Origin: an uncultured Erysipelotrichaceae bacterium
Lineage (GTDB): Bacteria; Bacillota_I; Bacilli_A; Erysipelotrichales; Erysipelotrichaceae
Direction: 5' to 3'
Assembly (NCBI GenBank): GCA_905201565.1
Contig: CAJKOS010000008.1
Coordinates: 1-31,054, forward strand
DNA length: 31,054 bases
The position numbers and the translations under genes are program-made. Shown here piece after piece: positions 23,781 to 31,054 of the stretch. The notes under the pieces are model-generated. The model searched no databases. It had not been told where the DNA came from and worked only from the letters and a program-made list of their open reading frames with translations. Position 1 is the stretch's first letter, and each line of letters starts with the position of its first letter.

Positions 23781-24887
23781 TCAGTTTTCATATACCGCTT
23801 CTGCTTCACAATATATGCAGCGGTAAGTTCTTGTATGTGGATCTTTCAGACGATAGACATGATGAATTTCCTGTTCACACGATGTAATACATCTTGGATT
23901 AGTACAATGCAATACATCTTTGAGCTCTGATGGAAGTCCTTCAATCATCTCTTCATCCTTTGTTACATGTACATCGTGCTGTGTCAACAGCTTGCGTATG
24001 AGAGCCATGCGCATGTACTTGCCATTGTAGACCTGTTTGAAATAGCAGGCACGTGGATCTTTGTCCACATCCACAGAGATCTCATTGACACGTGGTAATG
24101 GATGAAGAACGATGCAGTCATCCTTAGCTTTTGCCATCTTCTCTGCATCTAATACATAGACATCCTTGAGGCGCTCATAGTTGTCCTGGCTGTCAAAGCG
24201 CTCCTTCTGGATACGTGTCATATACAACACATCGAGGTCATACACATTGTCTTCAAGACTTGTGACTTCCCGGTAAGGAATATTGTTCTTTTCAAGGACA
24301 TCTTCCTTTACCCACTTTGGAATGCGCAATTCTTCTGGAGAAATGAGGACAACGCTGAGTCCCTTATACCTCTGCAAGGCATTGAGAAGAGAGTGGACCG
24401 TTCTTCCATAACGGAGATCTCCACAAACACCAACCTTCAGGTTTTCAAATGTTCCCTTTTCACGATAAATCGTGCAAAGATCTGCCAATGTCTGGGTCGG
24501 GTGGTTATGTCCACCATCTCCAGCATTGATAATCGGGATGTCTGCGGACTTTGCTGCAACAAGTGGAGCACCTTCCATGTTGTGGCGCATAGCGATGATA
24601 TCTGCCAGCTGTGCTACGACAATGGCTGTATCATGGACACTTTCACCCTTGGCTGCCGAACTGCTGGAAGCACCCGAAAAGCCGATGACTGAACCACCCA
24701 TGGCAAGCATGGCAGATTCAAAGGAAAGCCTTGTCCTTGTGCTTGGTTCATAGAACAAAGTCGCAAGGGTCTTCCCCTTCATGCAATCCGCATACTTATC
24801 CGGATTGTCCATCATATCCATGGCGGTATGAATCAGATCATCGATTTCTTCTGTGGAAAGATCCAGAACGTCGATGCAGTCTTTCAT
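23781..24887 (-). CDS. pyrB: Aspartate carbamoyltransferase fused to a PyrI-type zinc domain
   Basis: Makes carbamoyl-aspartate in pyrimidine synthesis. Residues 1 to about 301 are a normal catalytic chain: carbamoyl-phosphate site FYEPSTRTRLSFE (S49-R53), SSSSAAKGES, GHNHPTQTLADL and HPLPRVNE. The last 67 residues carry Cys328-x4-Cys333 and, 23 residues on, Cys357-x2-Cys360. This spacing is the same as in the zinc domain of E. coli PyrI (109/114/138/141), with similar residues (CTNPRCI, YRCIYCEAE). The nucleotide-binding allosteric domain of PyrI is missing. The zinc domain normally bridges regulatory and catalytic chains, so here it may hold catalytic trimers together without allosteric control (inference). 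The start overlaps the pyrE stop by 4 bp. Confidence 0.93.
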   Translation of the reverse strand: MKDCIDVLDLSTEEIDDLIHTAMDMMDNPDKYADCMKGKTLATLFYEPSTRTRLSFESAMLAMGGSVIGFSGASSSSAAKGESVHDTAIVVAQLADIIAMRHNMEGAPLVAAKSADIPIINAGDGGHNHPTQTLADLCTIYREKGTFENLKVGVCGDLRYGRTVHSLLNALQRYKGLSVVLISPEELRIPKWVKEDVLEKNNIPYREVTSLEDNVYDLDVLYMTRIQKERFDSQDNYERLKDVYVLDAEKMAKAKDDCIVLHPLPRVNEISVDVDKDPRACYFKQVYNGKYMRMALIRKLLTQHDVHVTKDEEMIEGLPSELKDVLHCTNPRCITSCEQEIHHVYRLKDPHTRTYRCIYCEAEAVYEN

Positions 24888-25522
24888 TTCTTCATCCAGC
24901 TTTCATCATCCGGATTGTTGCGGAAAGCAATCAGTCTTTCGACATCTTCTTGTTTGATATAGCCTTCCTCTGCAGCACACTTTGCAATGGTGTCAAAGTG
25001 GACAAGGGAAACATTCTTCACATTGTTGGAAGAAAGGCGGTCATCTGCCTTCTTGAGACCATAGGTCACAATGGAGACAATACCGAGCACCTCTGCCCCT
25101 GCTTCACGCAGAACGTTAACAACATCTACACAGCTTCCTGCTGTAGAGATGAGGTCTTCCACAACAACAACCTTCTGACCTTTTTCAAGCTTGCCTTCAA
25201 TCTGGTTCTTGCGGCCATGGTCCTTGGAACCAGTTCTGACATACCCCATAGGCATGCCAAGAATATGACCGGTAATTGCCGCATGGGCAATACCTGCAGT
25301 AGACGTACCCATGAGCACTTCACATTCCGGATAGTTTTCCTTTACAAGTTCCGCAAGACCATTTTCAACATCTGTTCTCACCTTGACATCTGTCAATGTC
25401 AGTCTGTTATCACAATAAATTGGAGACTTGATACCAGAAGCCCATGTGAATGGTTCATCTGGTCTGAAGAATACTGCTTTGATGGAAAGCAGATCTTTTG
25501 CAATTAATTCATCTCTTGTCAT
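24884..25522 (-). CDS. pyrE: Orotate phosphoribosyltransferase
   Basis: Couples orotate to PRPP to give OMP. Seen: PRPP-binding motif VVVVEDLISTAGSC, TGSKDHGRKNQIEG with the catalytic loop Lys, and FTWASGIKSPIYCDNR near the N-terminus. Length is 212 residues. The ATG at 25522 is preceded by GGAGG nine bases upstream. An in-frame start 14 codons upstream lies inside pyrF and is disfavoured. One base separates it from pyrF, and it overlaps pyrB by 4 bp. Confidence 0.96.
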   Translation of the reverse strand: MTRDELIAKDLLSIKAVFFRPDEPFTWASGIKSPIYCDNRLTLTDVKVRTDVENGLAELVKENYPECEVLMGTSTAGIAHAAITGHILGMPMGYVRTGSKDHGRKNQIEGKLEKGQKVVVVEDLISTAGSCVDVVNVLREAGAEVLGIVSIVTYGLKKADDRLSSNNVKNVSLVHFDTIAKCAAEEGYIKQEDVERLIAFRNNPDDESWMKK

Positions 25523-25523
25523 G

Positions 25524-26231
25524 TTATGCTTCCTCCCCCAGGAATTCCCTGATACATCTTTCATATGCGGCTACCGGATCTTTGGCAGCTGTGATGGATC
25601 TGCCGACAACGATGTAGTCAGAACCAATTTCACGTGCAGCTGCTGGTGTCATGACACGCTTCTGATCACCCTTGTCATCATCCGCAAAGCGGATACCAGG
25701 TGTCACGGTCAGGAAAGTTTCTCCACATGCCTTATGTACTGTTTCTGCTTCTAATGGTGAGCAGACAACACCATCAAGACCTGCCTTCTTGGCATTTTCT
25801 GCATAGTGCATGACAACTTCTGCCATCGGGGCATGGATCATGAGATCATCTTCCATGCTCTGCTGATCAGTACTTGTCAGCTGTGTTACCGCAATGAGAA
25901 GAGGTCTTGTGCCATCTTCGCGGGTCAGACCTTCAAGTGCCGCCTCCATCATGCGGATTGTTCCTGCCGCATGGAGGTTGACGAGGTCAACATCGAGTGA
26001 GGAAAGCACATGCATAGCCTTCTTTACGGTGTTAGGAATGTCATGGAGCTTGAGGTCGAGGAAGATCTTATGTCCTCTCTTTTTGATTTCACGGACAATG
26101 GATGGACCCTCTGCATAGAACAATTCCATACCGATTTTCACAAATGGCTTTCTTCCTGTGAACTGATCAAGAAAGCGGAATGTTTCTTCTGCTGAAGAAA
26201 AATCACAGGCAATAATGACATCTTTTGGCAT
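25524..26231 (-). CDS. pyrF: Orotidine 5'-phosphate decarboxylase
   Basis: Converts OMP to UMP. The catalytic motif LDLKLHDIPNT (D59, K61, D64), the N-terminal VIIACDF and the phosphate-binding IVVGRSITAAKDP are clear. Length is 235 residues. GGAG in the last codons of pyrD serves as SD. It starts one base after the pyrD stop and is followed after one base by pyrE, giving the usual pyrF-pyrE pairing. Confidence 0.97.
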   Translation of the reverse strand: MPKDVIIACDFSSAEETFRFLDQFTGRKPFVKIGMELFYAEGPSIVREIKKRGHKIFLDLKLHDIPNTVKKAMHVLSSLDVDLVNLHAAGTIRMMEAALEGLTREDGTRPLLIAVTQLTSTDQQSMEDDLMIHAPMAEVVMHYAENAKKAGLDGVVCSPLEAETVHKACGETFLTVTPGIRFADDDKGDQKRVMTPAAAREIGSDYIVVGRSITAAKDPVAAYERCIREFLGEEA

Positions 26232-26232
26232 A

Positions 26233-27144
26233 TTATCGTACTCCTTTTACCAATTCTGACAATGTTGTTATTCCATATTTATCCATGACGGATGGAAGAT
26301 CCTCAATGATCTTCTGACAGATCCATGGATCCACAAGATTTGCGGCACCTACTTCTACCGCTGTTGCGCCAGCCATCAACATTTCCAGCACATCTTCAGC
26401 ACTGCTTACACCACCCATACCGATGACAGGAATGTTCACAGCATGGGCAACCTGGTACACCATGCGCAAAGCTACCGGAAAGATGGCAGGACCGGAGAAA
26501 CCACCCATGACATTGGCAATGACCGGTTTTCGCGTTTTGAGGTCAATGCGCATACCAAGCATCGTATTGATGAGGCTGATGCCATCTGCACCTGCTTCTT
26601 CACAGGCTTTGGCAATTGCCACAATATCGGTGACATTTGGAGAAAGCTTGATGAAAAGTGGCTTTTTTGTCACAGCACGCACAGCCCTTGTGACTGCAGC
26701 TGCAGCTTCTGGGTCTGTACCAAAAGTCATACCACCACCATGGACATTCGGGCAGCTGATATTGACTTCAAACCAGCCGATATCATCCACCGCATCCAGT
26801 TTTTTTACCGTATAGGCATAGTCTTCAATACTGAAGCCTGATACATTGGCCATGACCTTCTTGTGGAAGACCTGCCGCATCTTTGGCAGTTCCTCACTGA
26901 TCACCTTGTCCACACCTGGGTTCTGCAGACCTACCGCATTGATGAGACCTGCCGTGCATTCCGCAATACGTGGTGTCGGGTTACCAAAGCGGGCATCTTT
27001 TGTTGTGCCCTTGAAGGAAAATGTACCAAGGATATTGATATCGTAGAGATCGGCATATTCATAGCCATAGCCAAATGTGCCAGAAGCCGGAATTACCGGA
27101 TTATCCAGTTCAATTCCACACAGGTTTACATTCAGTCTTCCCAT
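26233..27144 (-). CDS. pyrD: Dihydroorotate dehydrogenase catalytic subunit (class 1B)
   Basis: FMN enzyme oxidising dihydroorotate to orotate, working with PyrK and NAD. The active-site base is a Cys (C131 in NISCPNVH), as in class 1 enzymes, and ANVSGFSIEDYA, FIKLSPNVTDI, SLINTMLGMRID and IPVIGMGGVSSAEDVLEMLMAGA are family blocks. Length is 303 residues. The pairing with pyrK marks it as the 1B heterotetramer type. The start overlaps the end of pyrK by 13 bp, with GAGGAG 5 bases before the ATG. Confidence 0.96.
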   Translation of the reverse strand: MGRLNVNLCGIELDNPVIPASGTFGYGYEYADLYDINILGTFSFKGTTKDARFGNPTPRIAECTAGLINAVGLQNPGVDKVISEELPKMRQVFHKKVMANVSGFSIEDYAYTVKKLDAVDDIGWFEVNISCPNVHGGGMTFGTDPEAAAAVTRAVRAVTKKPLFIKLSPNVTDIVAIAKACEEAGADGISLINTMLGMRIDLKTRKPVIANVMGGFSGPAIFPVALRMVYQVAHAVNIPVIGMGGVSSAEDVLEMLMAGATAVEVGAANLVDPWICQKIIEDLPSVMDKYGITTLSELVKGVR

Positions 27145-27872
27145 AGAATCTCCTCTTTGTCAAAGACAGGTCCATCTTTGCATACGCGCTTATAGCCGTT
27201 CTTTGTCTTTGTTGAACAGCCCATGCATGCCCCAAAGCCACAGCCCATCCTTTCTTCGAAGGAATACTGGCCATCTGTTACAGCTGTGTTATAAACAGCC
27301 TTTAACATCGGCATTGGTCCACAGGCATAGGTGAAGGTGTAGTTTTCCACAAGCGGGAAGGCATTTGTCACAAAGCCCTTGTTGCCATAACTGCCATCAA
27401 CAGTTGTGACTTTGACATCACAGCCAAGTGCCTTGAACTCCGTTTCATAGAAAACTTCTTTTGCGGTATTAAAACCGAGGATCACACTGACTTCTTTGTG
27501 CTGTTCCTTTAATTTCTTCGCCAGCATATACAGTGGTGGAACACCCACCCCACCACCTATGAGCAATGGGTGTTCTCCGCTGCGGTTCAAATCATACCCG
27601 TTTCCAAGACCCGTCAGGATATCCAGTGTTTCGCCAGGTGCCATATGGCTCATCGCCTCTGTACCATGTCCTACTGTTTTGTAGATGATGATAATCTCAC
27701 CATTTTCCACATCACATACACTGATCGGTCTTCTCAGGTAATAGTCCTCAATGCGGATATCCACAAACTGACCAGGTGCTGTAACAGCACTGACATCTCC
27801 TTTGAGCTTCATGCGGAAGATGTTTTCTGTCAATTGCAGGTTTTCTGTTATCTCAAAGAATGATTGTTTCAT
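27132..27872 (-). CDS. pyrK: Dihydroorotate dehydrogenase electron-transfer subunit
   Basis: FAD and [2Fe-2S] protein passing electrons from PyrD to NAD. Seen: FAD-binding YYLRRPISVCDV, the pyridine-nucleotide segment LLIGGGVGVPPLYMLAKKL, ACGPMPML, and the C-terminal cluster motif CGFGACMGCSTKT with a final Cys in RVCKDGP. Length is 246 residues. GAGG five bases before the ATG at 27872 fixes the start; an in-frame ATG 5 codons earlier overlaps carB with no SD. It lies 7 bases after the carB stop. Confidence 0.96.
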   Translation of the reverse strand: MKQSFFEITENLQLTENIFRMKLKGDVSAVTAPGQFVDIRIEDYYLRRPISVCDVENGEIIIIYKTVGHGTEAMSHMAPGETLDILTGLGNGYDLNRSGEHPLLIGGGVGVPPLYMLAKKLKEQHKEVSVILGFNTAKEVFYETEFKALGCDVKVTTVDGSYGNKGFVTNAFPLVENYTFTYACGPMPMLKAVYNTAVTDGQYSFEERMGCGFGACMGCSTKTKNGYKRVCKDGPVFDKEEILWED

Positions 27873-27879
27873 GATAACC

Positions 27880-30800
27880 TCAGGCATCGATTGTAGAAAT
27901 CTTCATCGTTGTTTCTTCCAATACATCGAGCAATGCCTTGACGGTATCAAGAGACGTCATCAGTGCAGCATTGTTTTCAACTGCACACTGTCTGATCTCA
28001 TGACCATCTGTCGCAGTGCTGTCATCGGAAAGATCACGGGTGTTGATGATGTAGGTGACATAACCCTTGCGGATTTCATCCAGGATTTCTGTAGAACCTT
28101 CACTGATCTTGCCAAATGCCCTTGTGCGGATGCCGTTCTTCTTGAGGAAGTCGGCTGTACCTTTGGTTGCTTCGATGTTGAAACCAAGGTCATAGAACCT
28201 TCTGATGAGTGGCAGTGCTTCTTCCTTGTCATGGTCGGCAATGGTCGCAAACACCGTACCATAGTTCAACAGCTTCATGCCAGAAGCCTGCAATGCCTTA
28301 TAGAGGGCACGGTAGAGCATATCGTCATAACCGATAGCTTCACCAGTGGACTTCATTTCTGGAGAAAGGTATGCATCAAGTCCTCTGATCTTGTTCCAGG
28401 AGAAGACAGGTACTTTGACATAGAAGCGCTTCTTCTCTTCAGGATACAGATCGAAGATACCCTGTTCCTTAAGGCTCTTGCCAAGGATAACTTCTGTGGC
28501 AATGTCTGCCAGGGAGTAGCCTGTACTCTTGGAGAGGAATGGAACAGTTCTTGAAGAACGTGGGTTGACTTCAATGATATAGACATCATCATGTTCATCA
28601 ACGATGAACTGGATGTTGTATAGACCGACAATACCGATGCCAATGCCAAGCTTCTTTGCATACTGCAGGATGATGCCCTTGACCTTGTTGGAAATGGAGA
28701 AGGAAGGATAGACACTGATAGAGTCACCAGAATGAATACCTGTTCTTTCAACAAGTTCCATGATACCCGGGACAAAGACATCTCTGCCGTCGCAGATCGC
28801 ATCCACTTCTACTTCCTTGCCTCTGATGTAGTGGTCGACAAGGACTGGCTTGTCTTCATCAATTTCTACAGCAGTGCGCAGGTAGTGGCGCAGCTGTTCT
28901 TCATTTGCCACAATCTGCATCGCTCTTCCACCAAGGACAAAGCTTGGTCTTACAAGAACCGGATAACCGATTTCTTCCGCTGCCTTTACACCATCTTCAA
29001 TGCGTGTGACCGCACGACCCTGTGGCTGAGGAATGCCAAGTTCAATGAGCAGTTTCTCAAAGGCATCGCGGTTTTCTGCACGTTCAATAGCATCGCAATC
29101 TGTACCGATGATCTTTACACCTCTTTCTCTCAGCGGTTCTGCCAGGTTAATGGCAGTCTGGCCACCAAGGGTAGCGATGACACCAATTGGCTGTTCATAG
29201 TCGATGACATTCATGACATCTTCTGGTGTCAGCGGTTCAAAGTAGAGCTTGTCTGCTGTTGTGTAGTCTGTGGAAACTGTTTCCGGGTTGTTATTGATGA
29301 TGATGGCTTCATAGCCTTCACGGCGGATGGTCTGTACGGCATGGACTGTACTGTAGTCAAACTCTACACCCTGACCGATACGGATCGGACCAGCACCGAG
29401 TACGACAACCTTCTTCTTGTCGCTGAGGCGGCTTTCATTCTTGCCGGTGTAGGAAGAATAGAAGTAAGGGATGTACGCATTGGTATGGCATGTATCTACC
29501 ATGCGGAAGACAGGCACAATGCCATTTTCCTTGCGCATTGCATAGATGTCTGTTTCCTTCATGTTCCAAAGTTCTGCGATCTCAGGATCAGAGAAGCCCA
29601 TAACCTTGGCTTCTTTGAGGATATTGACATCATTCACATTGTCTTTGAGTGTCTTTTCCATGTTCACGATCTTCTTGAGAGATTCAAGGAAGTATTCGGT
29701 GATCATCGTGATGCCATGGAGCTTTTCGATAGATTCATTTCTTCTCAACAGTTCGGCAATAGCGAAGATGTTATCATCGCGGAATTCAGAAATGTAGCTG
29801 AGCAGTTCGTTTGTATCCTTCTTGTCGAACTTCTTGAGATGGAAGTGGTTGGCACCAATTTCAAGAGACCTTACAGACTTGAGCAGGCACTCCTCAAGGG
29901 TGGAACCAATACCCATGACTTCACCAGTTGCCTTCATCTGTGTACCGAGTACATTTGGTGCACTTGTGAACTTGTCGAATGGGAAGCGTGGCATCTTGGC
30001 TACGACATAGTCAAGGGATGGTTCAAATGCGGCATTTGTGTTGGCAATGGCAATTTCTTCCAAAGACATACCAACCGCAATCTTGGCTGTGACACGGGCA
30101 ATCGGATAACCAGAAGCCTTGGAAGCCAGGGCACTGGATCTGGATACACGTGGGTTGACTTCAATCAGGAAGTAGCGGGAAGAATTCGGATCGAGGGCGA
30201 ACTGTACATTACAACCACCTTCAATCTGCAATGCTCTGATAATCTTGATCGCACTGTCATTGAGCATCTTGAGGTCATGGTCATTCAATGTCATGATCGG
30301 TGCTACGACGATGGAGTCACCTGTATGCACACCGACCGGGTCCACATTTTCCATACCGCAGATCGTGATGGCATGGTCATTGGAGTCGCGCATAACTTCA
30401 AATTCAATTTCCTTGTAACCCTTGACGGACTTTTCAACAAGTACCTGGTGTACCGGAGAAAGGCGGAAACCATTCTCAGCAATTTCAATGAGTTCTTCTT
30501 TGTTGTTGGCAAAGCCGCCACCTGTACCACCGAGGGTGAATGCCGGACGGAGTACGACCGGATAACCGATATCGTCTGCTGCCTTGACTGCTTCTTCTAC
30601 AGAATAGGTAATTTCAGAAGGGATGACCGGTTCACCAATTTCTTCACAGAGTTCCTTGAACAGCTCTCTGTCTTCTGCTCTTTCAATGGAACGTGAACTT
30701 GTACCGAGCAGTTCAACACCACATTCTTTGAGGATACCCTTCTTTTCCAGCTGGATTGCCATATTGAGACCGGTCTGTCCACCAATACCTGGTACGATGG

Positions 30801-31053
30801 CATCCGGACGCTCATGGCGCAGGATCTTTGCAATATATTCCAGTGTGAGCGGCTCCATGTATACTTTGTCCGCAATGGAAGTATCGGTCATGATGGTTGC
30901 AGGGTTGGAATTGACAAGGATTACCTCATATCCCTCTTCCTTGAGGGCAAGGCATGCCTGTGTACCAGCGTAGTCAAACTCGGCTGCCTGTCCGATGACG
31001 ATCGGACCGCTTCCGATGATCAGTACTTTTTTGATGTCTGTTCTTTTTGCCAT
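27880..31053 (-). CDS. carB: Carbamoyl-phosphate synthase large subunit
   Basis: Makes carbamoyl phosphate from bicarbonate, ammonia and two ATP. Complete at 1,057 residues. First half: KKVLIIGSGPIVIGQAAEFDYAG, ATP-grasp region with RPAFTLGGTGGG, ENVDPVGVHTGDSIVVAP and EVNPRVSRSSALASKASGYP. A helical oligomerisation region follows at about 400-550, and then the duplicate half beginning KVVVLGAGPIRIGQGVEFDYS. A C-terminal MGS-like allosteric domain occupies about the last 130 residues (TVFATIADHDKEEALPLIRRF, IEATKGTADFLKKNGI), where UMP and similar effectors bind in the family. The small subunit carA would be expected upstream, outside the window. The start ATG is 1 base from the window end, so its SD and leader are not visible. 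Confidence 0.97.
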   Translation of the reverse strand: MAKRTDIKKVLIIGSGPIVIGQAAEFDYAGTQACLALKEEGYEVILVNSNPATIMTDTSIADKVYMEPLTLEYIAKILRHERPDAIVPGIGGQTGLNMAIQLEKKGILKECGVELLGTSSRSIERAEDRELFKELCEEIGEPVIPSEITYSVEEAVKAADDIGYPVVLRPAFTLGGTGGGFANNKEELIEIAENGFRLSPVHQVLVEKSVKGYKEIEFEVMRDSNDHAITICGMENVDPVGVHTGDSIVVAPIMTLNDHDLKMLNDSAIKIIRALQIEGGCNVQFALDPNSSRYFLIEVNPRVSRSSALASKASGYPIARVTAKIAVGMSLEEIAIANTNAAFEPSLDYVVAKMPRFPFDKFTSAPNVLGTQMKATGEVMGIGSTLEECLLKSVRSLEIGANHFHLKKFDKKDTNELLSYISEFRDDNIFAIAELLRRNESIEKLHGITMITEYFLESLKKIVNMEKTLKDNVNDVNILKEAKVMGFSDPEIAELWNMKETDIYAMRKENGIVPVFRMVDTCHTNAYIPYFYSSYTGKNESRLSDKKKVVVLGAGPIRIGQGVEFDYSTVHAVQTIRREGYEAIIINNNPETVSTDYTTADKLYFEPLTPEDVMNVIDYEQPIGVIATLGGQTAINLAEPLRERGVKIIGTDCDAIERAENRDAFEKLLIELGIPQPQGRAVTRIEDGVKAAEEIGYPVLVRPSFVLGGRAMQIVANEEQLRHYLRTAVEIDEDKPVLVDHYIRGKEVEVDAICDGRDVFVPGIMELVERTGIHSGDSISVYPSFSISNKVKGIILQYAKKLGIGIGIVGLYNIQFIVDEHDDVYIIEVNPRSSRTVPFLSKSTGYSLADIATEVILGKSLKEQGIFDLYPEEKKRFYVKVPVFSWNKIRGLDAYLSPEMKSTGEAIGYDDMLYRALYKALQASGMKLLNYGTVFATIADHDKEEALPLIRRFYDLGFNIEATKGTADFLKKNGIRTRAFGKISEGSTEILDEIRKGYVTYIINTRDLSDDSTATDGHEIRQCAVENNAALMTSLDTVKALLDVLEETTMKISTIDA

Positions 31054-31054
31054 A

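Noticed and set aside
28732..30696. 654-codon open frame on the plus strand opposite carB
   Set aside because: It is the antisense of a fully conserved carB with all family motifs, has no SD or recognisable domain, and is Cys- and Phe-rich as expected from a codon-mirror shadow.
1..31054. CRISPR arrays, tRNA, rRNA, prophage or integrative element ends
   Set aside because: No regularly spaced repeats, no cloverleaf or rRNA sequence seen in the short intergenic gaps, and no integrase or phage genes.

Overview
The window looks like chromosome from a low-to-moderate-GC Firmicute (Bacillota), most likely a gut Erysipelotrichia-type organism. That placement is inferred from gene content and strong Shine-Dalgarno (SD) usage and is not proven by a marker gene. 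Nearly all of it is core metabolism in tightly packed operons. There are no tRNA or rRNA genes, prophage genes or CRISPR arrays that I can see.

Region 1 (1-6883, minus strand) is a purine operon, purE-purM-purN-purO-purH-purD-purL, with purL cut by the window edge. AICAR transformylase is a stand-alone PurH C-terminal domain, and IMP cyclohydrolase is supplied by a separate archaeal-type PurO-like protein. The operon leader carries a previously unlisted 33-codon ORF with a strong SD, ending just before a terminator-like hairpin ahead of purE. This is a candidate attenuator.

Region 2 (6914-11611) is a TetR regulator divergent from a heterodimeric ABC exporter pair. A 20-bp perfect-arm operator overlaps the exporter promoter, and the tetR start codon sits where the transcript should begin (predicted leaderless). 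Region 3 (11613-17145) holds asnA, a HAAS/DUF4097-like protein and a large SWIM-SNF2 helicase, the last two as a pair.

Region 4 (17146-18052) is the only accessory patch. It has the truncated end of an ISL3-type insertion sequence and, next to it, what reads as a complete Fst-like type I toxin-antitoxin locus: a 30-residue membrane peptide, an SD-sequestering hairpin, a convergent antisense RNA of about 63 nt with matching direct repeats, and a shared bidirectional terminator. This is the least expected element in the window.

Region 5 (18031-22752) encodes aconitase and isocitrate dehydrogenase divergent from citrate synthase, the oxidative TCA branch to 2-oxoglutarate. Region 6 (22753-31053, minus) is a pyrimidine operon, carB-pyrK-pyrD-pyrF-pyrE-pyrB, ending in an L-asparaginase gene. 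PyrB is fused to only the zinc-binding domain of PyrI. The metabolic logic joins up: aspartate (asparaginase versus AsnA) and 2-oxoglutarate/glutamate feed both nucleotide pathways.
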